NCBI RefSeq assembly: GCF_014648875.1 | Contig: NZ_BMRY01000002.1 | Coordinates: 372,001-436,000, forward strand | DNA from: Streptomyces parvus | GTDB lineage: Bacteria > Actinomycetota > Actinomycetes > Streptomycetales > Streptomycetaceae | Direction of reading: 5' to 3' | Length of the DNA: 64,000 nucleotides | Part shown: positions 36,915 to 44,705 of the stretch, piece after piece | Numbering within the stretch: position 1 is the first letter of the stretch | How the letters are laid out: the number at the start of each line of letters is the position of its first letter | Notes under the pieces: generated by a model | Seen by the model: the letters and a program-made list of their open reading frames with translations, nothing else | Databases searched by the model: none | What the model was told of the DNA's origin: nothing | Position numbers and translations under genes: made by a program

Positions 36915-37591
36915 TGCGGTGCCGTTTCCAGCCCGCCGGTGCAGGGGGCGCCGGGCTCGGGCGTCTGGACGCCCTGGACGTACTGGGTGAGGAACTGGTC
37001 CACCCGCCGGTCGTCGGCGGAGTCCACGGTGACCTGCTTACCCCAGGCGCTGAGAGTGATCGCGCCCTCCTGGCCGGCGTACGGGCTCATCAGGGTGAAC
37101 GGGGTCTTCCTGACGCGCTCCGCGAGCGCGGCCACGTCGCTGTCGGCGGCCTTGTCGTTGTACGTGACCCAGACCGCGCCGTGCTCCAGGGCGTGGACCG
37201 CGTTGACGTCCGGGACGGCCTTTTCGTATACGTCCCCGTCGCAGTTCATCCAGGACGGGTTGTGGTCGCCGCCGACCGGAGGCTTCATCGGATAGTCGAC
37301 GGTGCCCGCCACGTGGTTGCGGGTCAGCTTCGCCGCGTCCCAGGACTTCAGCCCGTCGATGGCCCCGCCCTTGGCGTCGCCGTGCCCGCCCGGGTGCTTG
37401 CCGTCGTGGGCCGCCGAGGCGTTGTCGGACTTCTCGTCGGCCGCTGAGCTCTCCAGCAGCGTGAACGAGCCGAAAGCGACGAGACCGGCCACGACGGCGG
37501 CGCCCAGCCCTATGGCGACGGCCCGGTTGCGGGTGGAGCGCGCGCGAGGGTCGGGGGCCTGGGGCTGGGGGTACCGGGGGTCGAAACTCAT
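36911..37591 (-). CDS. DUF3105 family membrane-anchored protein
   Basis: This 226-residue protein has an N-terminal anchor (NRAVAIGLGAAVVAGLVAFG) and an external DUF3105 domain with conserved VDYPMKPPVGGDHNPSWMNC and the HALEHGAVWVTY motif. Its single Cys and paired His could bind metal or haem, but the family function is unknown. The ATG at 37591 has AAGGAC upstream. It is the first gene of an operon with DUF305. Confidence 0.87.
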   Translation of the reverse strand: MSFDPRYPQPQAPDPRARSTRNRAVAIGLGAAVVAGLVAFGSFTLLESSAADEKSDNASAAHDGKHPGGHGDAKGGAIDGLKSWDAAKLTRNHVAGTVDYPMKPPVGGDHNPSWMNCDGDVYEKAVPDVNAVHALEHGAVWVTYNDKAADSDVAALAERVRKTPFTLMSPYAGQEGAITLSAWGKQVTVDSADDRRVDQFLTQYVQGVQTPEPGAPCTGGLETAPQ

Positions 37592-37845
37592 GTCGTGTGC
37601 GTCCTTCTGCGAAGGGGCCGGGAGGCGGGGAACGGTCCGTGGACCGGGGGCGCGGACGGGCGGGAAGCCGCAGAGGGAGCGGGCCCCGAAGCCGTCCGCC
37701 GCTCGGTCGCCGATCGTAGTGGGTGGCCGAGTGCTCTCTCTCACACCGTGTGCGTAATCTGGGGGAAATCCCGGGTCGCGATACTGAAGTGTCCCCCTAC
37801 CCCGGGCGGTGGTGCACGGACCGTCTGAACTGCAAGGATGTGGCA

Positions 37846-39207
37846 ATGGACAAGCAGCAGGAATTCGTCCTCAGGACCCTTGAGGAGCGCGACATCCGCT
37901 TCGTGCGGCTGTGGTTCACCGACGTCCTCGGGTTCCTCAAGTCCGTCGCCGTCGCCCCGGCCGAGCTGGAGCAGGCCTTCGACGAGGGCATCGGCTTCGA
38001 CGGCTCGGCGATCGAGGGCTTCGCGCGGGTCTACGAGTCGGACATGATCGCCAAGCCGGACCCGGGCACCTTCCAGATCCTGCCCTGGCGCGCGGAGGCC
38101 CCCGGTACGGCGCGGATGTTCTGCGACATCCTGATGCCGGACGGCTCGCCGTCCTTCGCGGACCCGCGCTACGTCCTGAAGCGGATCCTGGCCAAGACGT
38201 CCGACCTGGGCTTCACCTTCTACACCCACCCCGAGATCGAGTTCTTCCTGCTGAAGAACAAGCCGGTCGACGGCACCCGCCCGACGCCCGCGGACAGCTC
38301 GGGCTACTTCGACCACACGCCGCAGAACGTCGGCATGGACTTCCGCCGCCAGGCGATCACCATGCTCGAATCGATGGGCATCTCGGTCGAGTTCAGCCAC
38401 CACGAGGGCGCCCCGGGTCAGCAGGAGATCGACCTCCGCTACGCGGACGCGCTGTCGACGGCGGACAACATCATGACGTTCCGTCTGGTGATGAAGCAGG
38501 TGGCGCTGGAGCAGGGCGTGCAGGCCACGTTCATGCCGAAGCCGTTCTCGGAGTACCCGGGCTCGGGCATGCACACCCACCTCTCCCTCTTCGAGGGCGA
38601 CCGCAACGCGTTCTACGAGTCGGGCGCGGAGTACCAGCTCTCCAAGGTGGGCCGCTCGTTCATCGCGGGCCTGCTGAAGCACGCGGCGGAGATCTCGGCC
38701 GTCACCAACCAGTGGGTCAACTCCTACAAGCGCATCTGGGGCGGCTCCTCCCGCGCGGCCGGCGCGGGCGGCGAGGCCCCCTCGTACATCTGCTGGGGCC
38801 ACAACAACCGCTCCGCCCTCATCCGCGTACCGATGTACAAGCCCGGCAAGACCGGCTCGGCCCGCGTCGAGGTCCGCTCCATCGACTCCGGCGCCAACCC
38901 GTACCTCACGTACGCGGTCCTGCTCGCCGCGGGCCTCAAGGGCATCGAGGAGGGCTACGAACTCCCGGCCGGCGCCGACGACGACGTCTGGGCCCTCTCC
39001 GACGCGGAGCGCCGCGCGATGGGCATCGAGCCGCTCCCGCAGAACCTGGGCGAGGCGATCTCGCTGATGGAGAAGAGCGAGCTGGTCGCCGAGACCCTGG
39101 GCGAGCACGTCTTCGACTTCTTCCTCCGCAACAAGAAGCAGGAGTGGGAGGAGTACCGCAGCGAGGTCACGGCCTTCGAGCTGAAGGCGCTGCTGCCGGT
39201 GCTGTAG
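37846..39207 (+). CDS. glnA2: Glutamine synthetase-like enzyme, GlnA2 type (gamma-glutamylpolyamine synthetase candidate)
   Basis: This 453-residue member of the type I glutamine synthetase fold is complete: N-terminal beta-grasp, then the catalytic domain with FYTHPEIEFFLL (metal ligands), GAPGQQEIDLRYADAL, GSGMHTHLSLF and the NRSALIRVP ammonium/glutamate site. It lacks the adenylylation-loop Tyr context of GlnA1. In S. coelicolor the orthologue I recall at this position, GlnA2, glutamylates polyamines rather than making glutamine. The ATG at 37846 follows AAGGATG. Assignment to GlnA2 rests on recalled similarity and neighbours. Confidence 0.85.
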   Translation: MDKQQEFVLRTLEERDIRFVRLWFTDVLGFLKSVAVAPAELEQAFDEGIGFDGSAIEGFARVYESDMIAKPDPGTFQILPWRAEAPGTARMFCDILMPDGSPSFADPRYVLKRILAKTSDLGFTFYTHPEIEFFLLKNKPVDGTRPTPADSSGYFDHTPQNVGMDFRRQAITMLESMGISVEFSHHEGAPGQQEIDLRYADALSTADNIMTFRLVMKQVALEQGVQATFMPKPFSEYPGSGMHTHLSLFEGDRNAFYESGAEYQLSKVGRSFIAGLLKHAAEISAVTNQWVNSYKRIWGGSSRAAGAGGEAPSYICWGHNNRSALIRVPMYKPGKTGSARVEVRSIDSGANPYLTYAVLLAAGLKGIEEGYELPAGADDDVWALSDAERRAMGIEPLPQNLGEAISLMEKSELVAETLGEHVFDFFLRNKKQEWEEYRSEVTAFELKALLPVL

Positions 39208-39246
39208 CGGTGGTTCGGACGGCTGTGGCCGTCGAGGCGTGATCCC

Positions 39247-39273
39247 GGGCCGGAGGCGGTGAGCCTCCGGCCC
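39247..39273 (+). terminator. Terminator after glnA2
   Basis: GGGCCGGAGGC (39247-39257) pairs perfectly with GCCTCCGGCCC (39263-39273) around a five-base loop, 39 bases after the stop codon. Confidence 0.8.
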
Positions 39274-39339
39274 AGGGCGTTCCGGTGGGCGCCGGGCCGT
39301 CCGCGGGCCGTCGCGGGATGTGCCGAGGCGGTCGGCTGC

Positions 39340-40626
39340 TCACCCGGTCTGTGGAGGCTCCTTCAGCTTGGACAGCCGGGCCGTGACGGCGACGATCCTC
39401 TCGATCGCCTCCTGAAGGAAGGCCGCCCCGGGTGTTTCACCGCTGTGGACCAGGTCGTTCCTGATGCGCCGCAGGTAGTCGAGTTCACGCTTGAGAGGTT
39501 CGGTGAGGTTCGGAATCCTGTTGATGAGAGCCCCCACACCCATGAAGCGCGTGTCCTCGGGGTCCGGGACTGCGAGCTCGCGCAGGGTCTTCTCCAGTGC
39601 TGTCCATTTGGACCAGAACCGACCAACGATTTCCTCGGACACCGTGGGCTGGTCGGAAGAAGGAGGCTTCATGGACGAGAAGCTCATCTGGAATTGGATT
39701 TCTTCGAACCTTCGGTACCGCTCAGGATCCTCGGAGATTATCGCATCGATGACTTGATCGGCCAGTGGGCGCTCTTCCAGATTTTCGTGGAGGGATGAAA
39801 TGAAGGGCGCCAGTGAGTTGGGTGTGTTGAACTCCAGGTCGGTGAGAAGCTGAAAGAGGAGGTCGACACGGCCGAGGCCTGACTCTCCGACCGGACTTTT
39901 GCGTTCCTTGTTCGCGTGGGCGAGTATATGGGCGGCGAGTTCGTAATGGTTGAGGAAGGTGCGGTCGGTGCTGGCGACACGGACCTCTCCTGCCTTCTGC
40001 AGCATTTCGAGGGCGATCTCACCGGCCAGGACCAGACCGTTGAGTTGGTCCAGGATATGGAGTTCCTCCTCGGAGAGGCCTCCTTCGAGTGGTTTGTAGA
40101 TGAGGTCGTGCTCCACCTCGGACCACGAGTGCATCAAGACCGAGGCGACCTGGATCTCGACCCGCGCTTTGGCGTACCTCTTGTCGCTGTCCCCCAGGCT
40201 GCGTTCGGACAGCTGGGCCCTGTAGTGAGCGGCGGAGTAACCGGAGAACTTCTTGGAAGGGTTGACCTTTCCGGAATCAGGGAAATCCCGTCTCTCCTCC
40301 AGGAGGTGGAAGAACCTGTTGATGATTCTGTCCACGCGCTCCCGGTCTCCGGGGAAGTAGAGGGCGACGCGCACCCCTGCCAGGTCGACTATGTCGCTGT
40401 AGATGTCTTCTATCTGCCTGTAAGGGTCTTCCGCGTTGCGCTTCTCGCATTTTTCGGCAAGCCGGGATATGTCCTTGGCGCGATGGGTGACGATGCAGCG
40501 GATTCCTGACCTGTGGAGGTTGCTCTCCAGCGTTTCGGCTGCCAGCCGGGCGGCCTGGCTGTAGAAGTCGTACTCTCTGATGTATCTGGAAATGAATTCC
40601 TCTACCAGGTGCATCCTCGGACCCAT
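39340..40626 (-). CDS. RelA/SpoT synthetase-domain protein with C-terminal HEPN-like motif, candidate toxin
   Basis: From the ATG at 40626 the protein has 428 residues. The N-terminal RelA/SpoT nucleotidyltransferase domain (about 1-190) shows RAKDISRLAEK (synthetase loop, with Arg where Ser is usual), DLAGVRVALYF, GYSAAHYRAQ and VEIQVASVLMHSWSEVEHD (Ala replaces the usual Arg after IQ). There is no HD hydrolase and no TGS/ACT regulatory part. The C-terminal 200 residues are helical and end with RRIRNDLVHSG, matching the HEPN RNase motif R-N-x3-H. The DNA is visibly less GC-rich than its neighbours. Starts at 40653 (GTG) and 40614 are possible. Full-length ppGpp synthetase, tRNA-modifying toxin or defence effector are alternatives. 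Confidence 0.75.
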   Translation of the reverse strand: MGPRMHLVEEFISRYIREYDFYSQAARLAAETLESNLHRSGIRCIVTHRAKDISRLAEKCEKRNAEDPYRQIEDIYSDIVDLAGVRVALYFPGDRERVDRIINRFFHLLEERRDFPDSGKVNPSKKFSGYSAAHYRAQLSERSLGDSDKRYAKARVEIQVASVLMHSWSEVEHDLIYKPLEGGLSEEELHILDQLNGLVLAGEIALEMLQKAGEVRVASTDRTFLNHYELAAHILAHANKERKSPVGESGLGRVDLLFQLLTDLEFNTPNSLAPFISSLHENLEERPLADQVIDAIISEDPERYRRFEEIQFQMSFSSMKPPSSDQPTVSEEIVGRFWSKWTALEKTLRELAVPDPEDTRFMGVGALINRIPNLTEPLKRELDYLRRIRNDLVHSGETPGAAFLQEAIERIVAVTARLSKLKEPPQTG

Positions 40627-40797
40627 CGTCGTGTCTACGGAGTAGTGCTGCACTATGCGTCAAGTGACAGGATGCCCCAGAGGGCCGGAGAAGATTGCGC
40701 TTTCAAGGAAGTTGGCTTGCCGGCGCTGATGCCGACCAGGAGCACAGTTATTGGACAGTTCGTTCAGAATTGACAGCTATGCCCGCCAGGGAGAGAG

Positions 40798-40822
40798 TTG
40801 CACCTTCCGTAGCGTCATGTGG
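40798..40822 (+). promoter_or_regulatory. Possible MerR-type operator/promoter
   Basis: TTGCACCTTCCGTAGCGTCA (start of the site) resembles streptomycete MerR autoregulatory sites with a central dyad spanning CACCTTCC and the ATGTGG end. It lies 46 bases before the merR GTG in the region divergent to the RelA-HEPN gene. A second TTGACA-like hexamer is at 40770. Weak evidence. Confidence 0.35.
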
Positions 40823-40867
40823 TCCGGTGGACGTACGCCCCGATCCCTTGAGAGAAGGTCCCCGCCC

Positions 40868-41842
40868 GTGCCCGCGTCTTTCGTGCCACCCCGTCAGGTC
40901 AAGATCGGCGACGCTGCGGCCTTCGCCGGCTGCACACCACGGGCGATCCGCCACTACCACGGGATCGGTCTGCTCCCCGAGCCGGAGCGGGGTGGCGATG
41001 ACCGCCGCCGCTACGGCTACGAGGACATGATCCGCCTGCTGTGGATCCGCAGGATGGCCGATGCCGGGATCGCGCTGGAGGACATGCGCGACGCCTTCGC
41101 CGAGGACCCCGCCGACGCGCAGGACGGAGACGGCATCGAGGCCGTGCTGGCGCGCGTGGAGGATTCCCTCGCCGAGCGAGAGGCGGAACTGCGGCGGCAA
41201 CGGACCGCCGTGCAGCGGATGCGCGTCGAGGGCAGCCGGGTGGGCCTGCTCTCCGAATTCGTCACCGAACGCCTCAAGGGCCTGCCCGAAGGCTCCCTGC
41301 GCCGGGCCGACCTGGACACCCTGCTCGTCACCGAGCGGATCTTCGGCCCGCTCGGAGCAGCCGTCCAGGCCACGCGGTTCGTCGCCCTGGCCACGCATCC
41401 CGCGCTGCGGGAGGAATCCGATCGCGTCGACGCCGCCGGCTTCAGCGGGGAGCCAGGGACGACCGCATGTCCGTCATCAGCTTCTGGCGGGCTTCCCGGA
41501 AGGCGCGCCGTGCCTGCGTGCACTCCGAGTCGTCCCGCAGGTGCCCCGCGACCACCGCGTCCCGGTACAGAAGCAGGCGGTAGGAGGCGTCCCTGGCGGA
41601 CTCGGCCACCTCGGGCGTGGCCAGCAGCTCCAGTTGGTACTGCTTCGCGTGCACTCCCTGCGCCGAGGTGCCGGCGCGAGCGAGCTGGGCCCGTTCCGCC
41701 ACAGGCAGGTGCTCCGACCGGCTCGCATCACTTATGGCGTCGCGTGCCTCGGTCAGGGCCTCCAGGAACTGCGCGGCCACCGTGCGCAGCGTCTCCCTGT
41801 CCCGCTCGCGTGTGTCCCGTCGCCAGCTCACCCGGTCCGTGA
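40868..41842 (+). CDS. MerR-family regulator with apparently lost native C-terminus
   Basis: The first about 190 residues are a normal MerR protein: winged HTH VKIGDAAAFAGCTPRAIRHY, wing RRRYGYEDMIRLLWIRRMAD, then a long coiled-coil helix (AREAELRRQRTAVQRM region) and an effector part ending near LREESDRVDAA. After about base 41437 the frame continues for 130 residues as low-complexity Pro/Arg-rich sequence that is simply antisense to the gene at 41442-41906. This looks like a deletion or insertion junction that removed the normal tail. The GTG at 40868 has GAAGG upstream. It may still bind DNA. It is divergent from the RelA-HEPN gene. Confidence 0.65.
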   Translation: MPASFVPPRQVKIGDAAAFAGCTPRAIRHYHGIGLLPEPERGGDDRRRYGYEDMIRLLWIRRMADAGIALEDMRDAFAEDPADAQDGDGIEAVLARVEDSLAEREAELRRQRTAVQRMRVEGSRVGLLSEFVTERLKGLPEGSLRRADLDTLLVTERIFGPLGAAVQATRFVALATHPALREESDRVDAAGFSGEPGTTACPSSASGGLPGRRAVPACTPSRPAGAPRPPRPGTEAGGRRRPWRTRPPRAWPAAPVGTASRALPAPRCRRERAGPVPPQAGAPTGSHHLWRRVPRSGPPGTARPPCAASPCPARVCPVASSPGP

Positions 41843-41906
41843 CGAGCGTGCTGCCGACGCCGATGACCGCTCCCAGCACTGTGGCGGCTAACGCTGTCCA
41901 TTCCAT
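41442..41906 (-). CDS. Hypothetical membrane-anchored helical protein
   Basis: This 154-residue protein begins with a single hydrophobic helix (WTALAATVLGAVIGVGSTLV), then a long charged helical region rich in Arg, Glu and Ala, probably coiled-coil. I recognise it as a type of conserved Streptomyces hypothetical with a topology of one membrane anchor and a cytoplasmic helix bundle; no function is known. Its 3' end overlaps the aberrant extension of the merR frame on the opposite strand. ATG at 41906 is chosen; the ribosome site is weak. Confidence 0.65.
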   Translation of the reverse strand: MEWTALAATVLGAVIGVGSTLVTDRVSWRRDTRERDRETLRTVAAQFLEALTEARDAISDASRSEHLPVAERAQLARAGTSAQGVHAKQYQLELLATPEVAESARDASYRLLLYRDAVVAGHLRDDSECTQARRAFREARQKLMTDMRSSLAPR

Positions 41907-42151
41907 GGACCGGAGAGTAGAAGCCTCGCCGGCCCGTCGGCCAGAGGGCGTGCTGTCCCTCCCCGGGCACGGAGTCGGGATGAGGGGGGTGGGAATCCAC
42001 GGCCTGCGACATAGTCCCGAGGTGGCTCCCGGGGACCTTTGTGCCCACCCCCCTTGACCGCGTACCTCGAAGGTCTGACCGGTCTTCAGCCACCGCTCAA
42101 TCCAGTGGGCGGCACTGACAACGGGCCCCGGCCAGGGCGGGGCGCCGGGCC

Positions 42152-42574
42152 CTACACCGGCGGGGTCCCCGGCGGTGACGGGGCCGGGGGAGGGTTGGGC
42201 AGCGGTGGGCCAGGATGGGGCGGGAGCTTCGGGGGGCCGCTGCCGTGGCGGCCGTCGTTCAGGAGCTTGCGGGATGTCAGGCCGTAGATACCGAACGGCG
42301 GGAAGAGGTCGACGCGGCGCGGGTAGTCGCCCTCCGCGCACTCCTCGCAGAGCAGGTCGCGGCCGGCGGCGGTCTGCCGGGCGGCGGTGACCGGAGCGTT
42401 CCAGCACGCCTCGCAGTCGAGGACGTCGGTTGCGGAGAGGGTGATCATCCAGGCCTCCCGGGTGGTGCCGGTAACGCCTGGCGGGTGCTGCGCATCAGGT
42501 GCCTCCGTCGCTGGTGGGTGTGGTGGGTGCGATGGGGCCGATGAGACCGGGGCGCTCTCATCGGTCCCCCTCAT
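42152..42574 (-). CDS. Small zinc-ribbon-like protein with Pro-rich ends
   Basis: This 140-residue protein has two CxxC pairs (DCEACWNAP and LLCEECAEGDYPRRVDLFPP) that probably bind one zinc ion. Both ends are Pro-rich, the C-terminal tail extremely so. The family is unknown to me. Its ATG at 42574 overlaps the stop of the upstream gene by four bases; an internal ATG before ITLSATDVLDCEAC is an alternative. The pair is divergent from a GntR regulator, a layout seen in remnants of actinomycete conjugative elements. Confidence 0.6.
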   Translation of the reverse strand: MRGTDESAPVSSAPSHPPHPPATEAPDAQHPPGVTGTTREAWMITLSATDVLDCEACWNAPVTAARQTAAGRDLLCEECAEGDYPRRVDLFPPFGIYGLTSRKLLNDGRHGSGPPKLPPHPGPPLPNPPPAPSPPGTPPV

Positions 42575-42948
42575 CGGCGGGTCTCCCGCCAGACGCGGAC
42601 GAGCTTGGCCGCGTCGGGGCAGATCGCCCCGGTCCGGCAGGCGGTGCAGGTCGTCGTATGGCCGAGCAGGGCGCGGTAGGCCGTGTCGGGGGATTCGGTC
42701 GTGGTCACGTTCGCCTCTCTGCTGATCTCGGCCCAGACGTACTCGGCGGCGCGGGTGCGCGTGTGGCCGTAGCGGTCCGCCGTGGCCAGGGCGGCGAGGA
42801 CGGCCGCGTGCGCGGTCGCGCTCAACTCGGCGGGGAGATCGGCCTCGACGCGGAAGACGTCCAGGTCGGCGGCCACGCGCGGTTCGGTGCCTGTGGCGGC
42901 GCCGAGCATGCCGGTCAGCGCCGCGACCCGCGCTTGTGCAGAGCGCAC
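42571..42948 (-). CDS. Small Cys-containing hypothetical protein
   Basis: This 125-residue protein is mostly helical and Ala-rich, then ends in a compact HTTTCTACRTGAICPDAAKL segment with three Cys and a His, a candidate zinc site. I recognise no named family, but similar proteins accompany plasmid- or element-type GntR regulators in Streptomyces. The GTG at 42948 has GGGGAGAAG just upstream. It is translationally coupled to the gene at 42152. Confidence 0.6.
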   Translation of the reverse strand: MRSAQARVAALTGMLGAATGTEPRVAADLDVFRVEADLPAELSATAHAAVLAALATADRYGHTRTRAAEYVWAEISREANVTTTESPDTAYRALLGHTTTCTACRTGAICPDAAKLVRVWRETRR

Positions 42949-42986
42949 ACTTCTCCCCTGGTGAACCGAATGTCACTCCATGTAAT

Positions 42987-43000
42987 GCTGAATACTCAGC
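42987..43000. promoter_or_regulatory. Inverted repeat in the divergent promoter of the GntR gene
   Basis: GCTGA-ATAC-TCAGC lies in the AT-rich 122-base gap between the two divergent units. It is a plausible operator for the GntR protein. Confidence 0.5.
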
Positions 43001-43070
43001 TTCAACCTGATGGGTTAGCTTTGTCAACCAGCGACGCCCATATCGACGCCGAACACACGGAGCTGCTCAA

Positions 43071-43865
43071 ATGCCACGTGATACGCCGTACTTGCAGGTG
43101 GCGGACAAGCTGCGGGCTCGCATCCGAGCCGGTGAGTGGGCCGTCGGCGACAAGCTGCCGTCCCGGGCGCGGTTCGCGGAGGAGTACGGCGTCGGTCAGT
43201 CCGTGGCGCAGCGGGCCATGGAGCGTCTGATCATCGAGGGGATCCTCGAAGGCCGCGCCGGCTCCGGCACGTACGTCCGCCGGGCCCGCGAGCGCCGGCG
43301 CATGGTCCGTTCACGCCACCGCGAGCAGCGGAACAGGAGTCCGTTCGCCTCGGACATGGCCGAGCTCGACCACGAGGCGGACTGGGAGTGCACGAGCGTG
43401 GCGCGCGTACCCGCGCCCGAGGACATCGCGGAGCGCCTGGCGATCGAGCCCGGCGACCTCTGCGTCGTGACGGACTACGAGTTCCTCGCCGACGGCATGC
43501 CCGTGCAACTCGCCAAGAGCTGGGAGCCGATGGCCATCACGGACGGGACACCGGTCCTGCTCCCGGAGATGGGGCCGCACGGCAGGATGGGCGTCGTGCA
43601 GCGCATGCGCTCCATCGGTGTGGACATCGCCACCGGCATCGAACTGCCCCGCCCGGCCCGTGCGACGCGCGAACAGGCCAACCTGCTCGGGATCTCCATC
43701 GGTGACCTGGTCATCGAGATCGAGCGCACCTACTTCGACCGTGAGGGTCGCCCCGTGGAGACGGCGGACGTCGTCGTGCCGGACATCCGCTGGGAGATCG
43801 CCTACGAGATCCGCGTCGACCAGCCCGACTCCGACCAGCCGGACTCCGACCAGCCGGATTCCTGA
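43071..43865 (+). CDS. GntR-family regulator with UTRA domain
   Basis: This 264-residue regulator has a GntR winged HTH (about 1-70; PSRARFAEEYGVGQSVAQRA, GRAGSGTYVRR) and a UTRA effector domain (about 85-245). The UTRA part ends with IGDLVIEIERTYFDREGRP, which forms the ligand pocket edge. The last 15 residues are three DQPDS repeats encoded by a 15-bp tandem repeat. It is similar in layout to KorSA-type regulators of actinomycete integrative elements, which repress element transfer, but a chromosomal metabolic role is equally possible. ATG at 43071 follows GGAGCTGC. Confidence 0.82.
   Translation: MPRDTPYLQVADKLRARIRAGEWAVGDKLPSRARFAEEYGVGQSVAQRAMERLIIEGILEGRAGSGTYVRRARERRRMVRSRHREQRNRSPFASDMAELDHEADWECTSVARVPAPEDIAERLAIEPGDLCVVTDYEFLADGMPVQLAKSWEPMAITDGTPVLLPEMGPHGRMGVVQRMRSIGVDIATGIELPRPARATREQANLLGISIGDLVIEIERTYFDREGRPVETADVVVPDIRWEIAYEIRVDQPDSDQPDSDQPDS
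43820..43864 (+). repeat. Three 15-bp tandem repeats encoding DQPDS
   Basis: GACCAGCC(C/G)GA(C/T)TCC is repeated three times at the 3' end of the GntR gene, immediately before its stop codon. Copy number may vary between strains. Confidence 0.9.
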
Positions 43866-43922
43866 CACGGCTGCCGAGGGGGCGGGTTCACTGACAGGCC
43901 TGACCCTTCGGTGCCCCCGCCC

Positions 43923-44531
43923 TCACGCGAAACCCCGCCCCATCTCGTCCAGGATCTCGTCGATCACCGCCGCCGGCTCCCGCGCCAGGTCCTCCTCGAT
44001 CCACATCCGCATCGCGATCCGGAGCGAGGCCAGGAAGCCCGCCGCCAGGACGATCGGGCGGACGGGGGCGGATCGCGGGCCGGGGCGGGCCGCCACCGCT
44101 TCGGCCAGGTCGCGTTCCAGGGTGGCGTGGTTGGCCAACTGGCGGGCCAGCAGCGAGGGGTGACGCATCGCCAGGCGGGTGCGGATCGCCCATTCGCGTT
44201 CCGGGGGTGCCACGCGGTCCGCGAACTGGGCCACCGCCGCGCGCAGGGCCGGCCAGGCGGGTTCGTCGGCGGGGCGGTCGCGGACCGTGCGAACCAGGGC
44301 CCTGATCTGCTGCTCCTCGCCGTAGAGGAGGGCGTCCTCCTTGTTGGTGAAGTAGTTCGAGAACGTTCTGCGGGAGATCCCGGCCGCGTCCGCCACCGCC
44401 TCGACCGTCACCTGGTCGAAGCCGTGCTCCACCGTCAGGCGCAGGGTCGCCTCGTGCACCGCCTGGCGGGTGGCTTCCTTCTTGCGTTCCCGGAGTCCCG
44501 GGCCCGCGGTGCTGCTGTCCATGGGGGGCAT
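43923..44531 (-). CDS. TetR-family transcriptional regulator
   Basis: This 202-residue repressor has the TetR HTH at about 20-65 (VTVEAVADAAGISRRTFSNY) and a short ligand domain with the MftR-like C-terminal pattern. It is divergent from a DHA2 exporter gene with a 22-bp operator between them, the classic arrangement for drug-induced export. ATG at 44531 or 44522 both possible. Confidence 0.87.
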   Translation of the reverse strand: MPPMDSSTAGPGLRERKKEATRQAVHEATLRLTVEHGFDQVTVEAVADAAGISRRTFSNYFTNKEDALLYGEEQQIRALVRTVRDRPADEPAWPALRAAVAQFADRVAPPEREWAIRTRLAMRHPSLLARQLANHATLERDLAEAVAARPGPRSAPVRPIVLAAGFLASLRIAMRMWIEEDLAREPAAVIDEILDEMGRGFA

Positions 44532-44570
44532 TATCCCCCGGGTGCGCCCCCCAGGTGTGAGATTCTTGCT

Positions 44571-44592
44571 CAGTGGGCAAAATTGCTCACTG
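44571..44592. promoter_or_regulatory. TetR-type operator between tetR and exporter
   Basis: CAGTGGGCAA-AA-TTGCTCACTG is a near-perfect 22-bp palindrome (one mismatched pair) in the AT-rich divergent promoter region. Confidence 0.8.
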
Positions 44593-44705
44593 TGCATGTA
44601 TGGTGAAGCCTTCTCCCTCCCGTACGGGGTCGTGCACGGATTCTGGTTGACCCGGTGCCGACACCGCTGACGGGCCTCTCGTACGAACTTTTCCGGAGGT
44701 TGCGC

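Noticed and set aside
41910..42150. A stretch whose minus-strand translation (HWIERWLKTGQTFEVRG) looked like part of a replication or integrase protein
   Set aside because: The frame around it is low-complexity and unconserved-looking, and I cannot tie it to a family; the 245-base gap is left without a gene.
39247..43900. tRNA gene or direct-repeat attachment sites bounding the accessory region
   Set aside because: I searched by eye for tRNA ends and repeated border sequences and found none.
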